A stretch of 7,004 nt of DNA from JBHIBA01 sp046758845 (GTDB lineage: Bacteria > UBA8248 > JACPRG01 > G963555815): the NCBI GenBank assembly GCA_046758845.1, contig JBHIBA010000252.1, forward strand, positions 1 to 7,004, read 5' to 3'. Of the stretch, positions 6,577 through 7,004 are shown piece after piece (the stretch's first letter is position 1; each line of letters begins with the position of its first letter). Both the position numbers and the translations under genes were made by a program. The notes below the pieces were generated by a model. That model was given only the letters and a program-made list of their open reading frames with translations, did no database searches and had not been told where the DNA came from.

Positions 6577-7004
6577 TCAGCGGCCGGCCGGATAGGCCTG
6601 CCCCCAACCCCAGGCGCCGCCCCCCGAGCCGCGCATGGCGACCCGCATCCGGACGACCTGGGCCACCTCTTCGGCGTCGCCGGCGATGAGGGCCTTGGTG
6701 GAGCAAACCGAGGCGCACATCGGGAGCTTGCCCTCGGCAATCCGGTTGGCGCCGTACGTCCTGCGCTCTTCCTCCGAGAAGGCCTCCGTCGGACCGCCCG
6801 CGCAGTAGGTGCACTTGTCCATCACGCCCCGGGCCCCGAAGGGAGAGGCCTTGGGGAACTGGGGCGCCCCGAAGGGGCAGGCGTACAGGCAGTAGCCGCA
6901 CCCGATACAGGTGTCCTTGTTGACGTGGACGATCCCGTCCGGACGGTGATACAGGGCGTCCACCGGACAGACGGCCACGCAGGGGGCCTTGGAGCAGTGC
7001 ATGC
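6577..7004 (-). CDS. Formate dehydrogenase Fe-S (beta) subunit, 5' end outside window
   Basis: This electron-transfer subunit holds ferredoxin-like [4Fe-4S] clusters and passes electrons between the catalytic subunit and the membrane subunit. About 142 C-terminal residues are visible; the first ATG in frame is internal. The partial codon before it ends in GC, consistent with a Cys giving CMHC. Counting from that Met, Cys 3, 8 and 12 (plus the edge Cys), 32/35/38/42, and the pairs 64/67 and 96/100 supply three cluster motifs; a fourth motif is expected upstream. The 28-residue stretch between Cys67 and Cys96 (CAGGP, then GANRIAEGKLP) and the Gly-rich GAWGWGQAY tail resemble FDH3-type beta subunits as I remember them. 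NrfC- and DmsB-type proteins usually have a shorter spacing there. Linkage to fdhD supports formate dehydrogenase. The stop is TGA. Confidence 0.85.
   Translation of the reverse strand, partial: MHCSKAPCVAVCPVDALYHRPDGIVHVNKDTCIGCGYCLYACPFGAPQFPKASPFGARGVMDKCTYCAGGPTEAFSEEERRTYGANRIAEGKLPMCASVCSTKALIAGDAEEVAQVVRMRVAMRGSGGGAWGWGQAYPAGR

Overview
The window is GC-rich bacterial DNA. It holds eight genes, all on the minus strand, so they read from the right edge towards the left. In transcription order they are: an Fe-S electron-transfer subunit of a formate dehydrogenase (its 5' end is cut off by the window edge), an NrfD-type integral membrane subunit, a periplasmic monoheme cytochrome c, an exported seven-repeat FG-GAP/VCBS beta-propeller protein, FdhD (sulfurtransferase that matures formate dehydrogenase), and the tungstate ABC importer TupA-TupB-TupC. 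Signal peptides, a periplasmic-type cytochrome c and a Tup binding protein fit a Gram-negative respiratory anaerobe or facultative organism. High GC and this gene mix would suit a deltaproteobacterium or a related uncultured lineage such as NC10, but the sequence does not fix the taxon.

The right third (about 5028-7004) is the redox module. The beta subunit carries ferredoxin-like clusters, NrfD would connect to the quinone pool in the membrane, and the cytochrome c follows 14 bases after nrfD. The catalytic subunit is not visible and is expected just off the right edge. A perfect 12-bp hairpin sits between the Fe-S gene and nrfD. The middle (about 2878-4960) holds the propeller protein, whose seven calcium-loop motifs recur every 48-49 residues, then fdhD. 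The left part (438-2658) holds tupA, tupB and tupC, packed with an 8-base gap and a 4-base ATGA overlap. Positions 1-437 lie beyond the last gene and hold no convincing gene.

The working model is that formate oxidation (or CO2 reduction) is carried out by an enzyme whose cofactor holds tungsten. TupABC imports tungstate, FdhD supplies the sulfido ligand to the metal-pterin cofactor, and the Fe-S, NrfD and cytochrome c proteins carry electrons. The propeller protein is the unexplained member. The tungsten inference rests on the Tup genes being adjacent; no catalytic sequence is seen.
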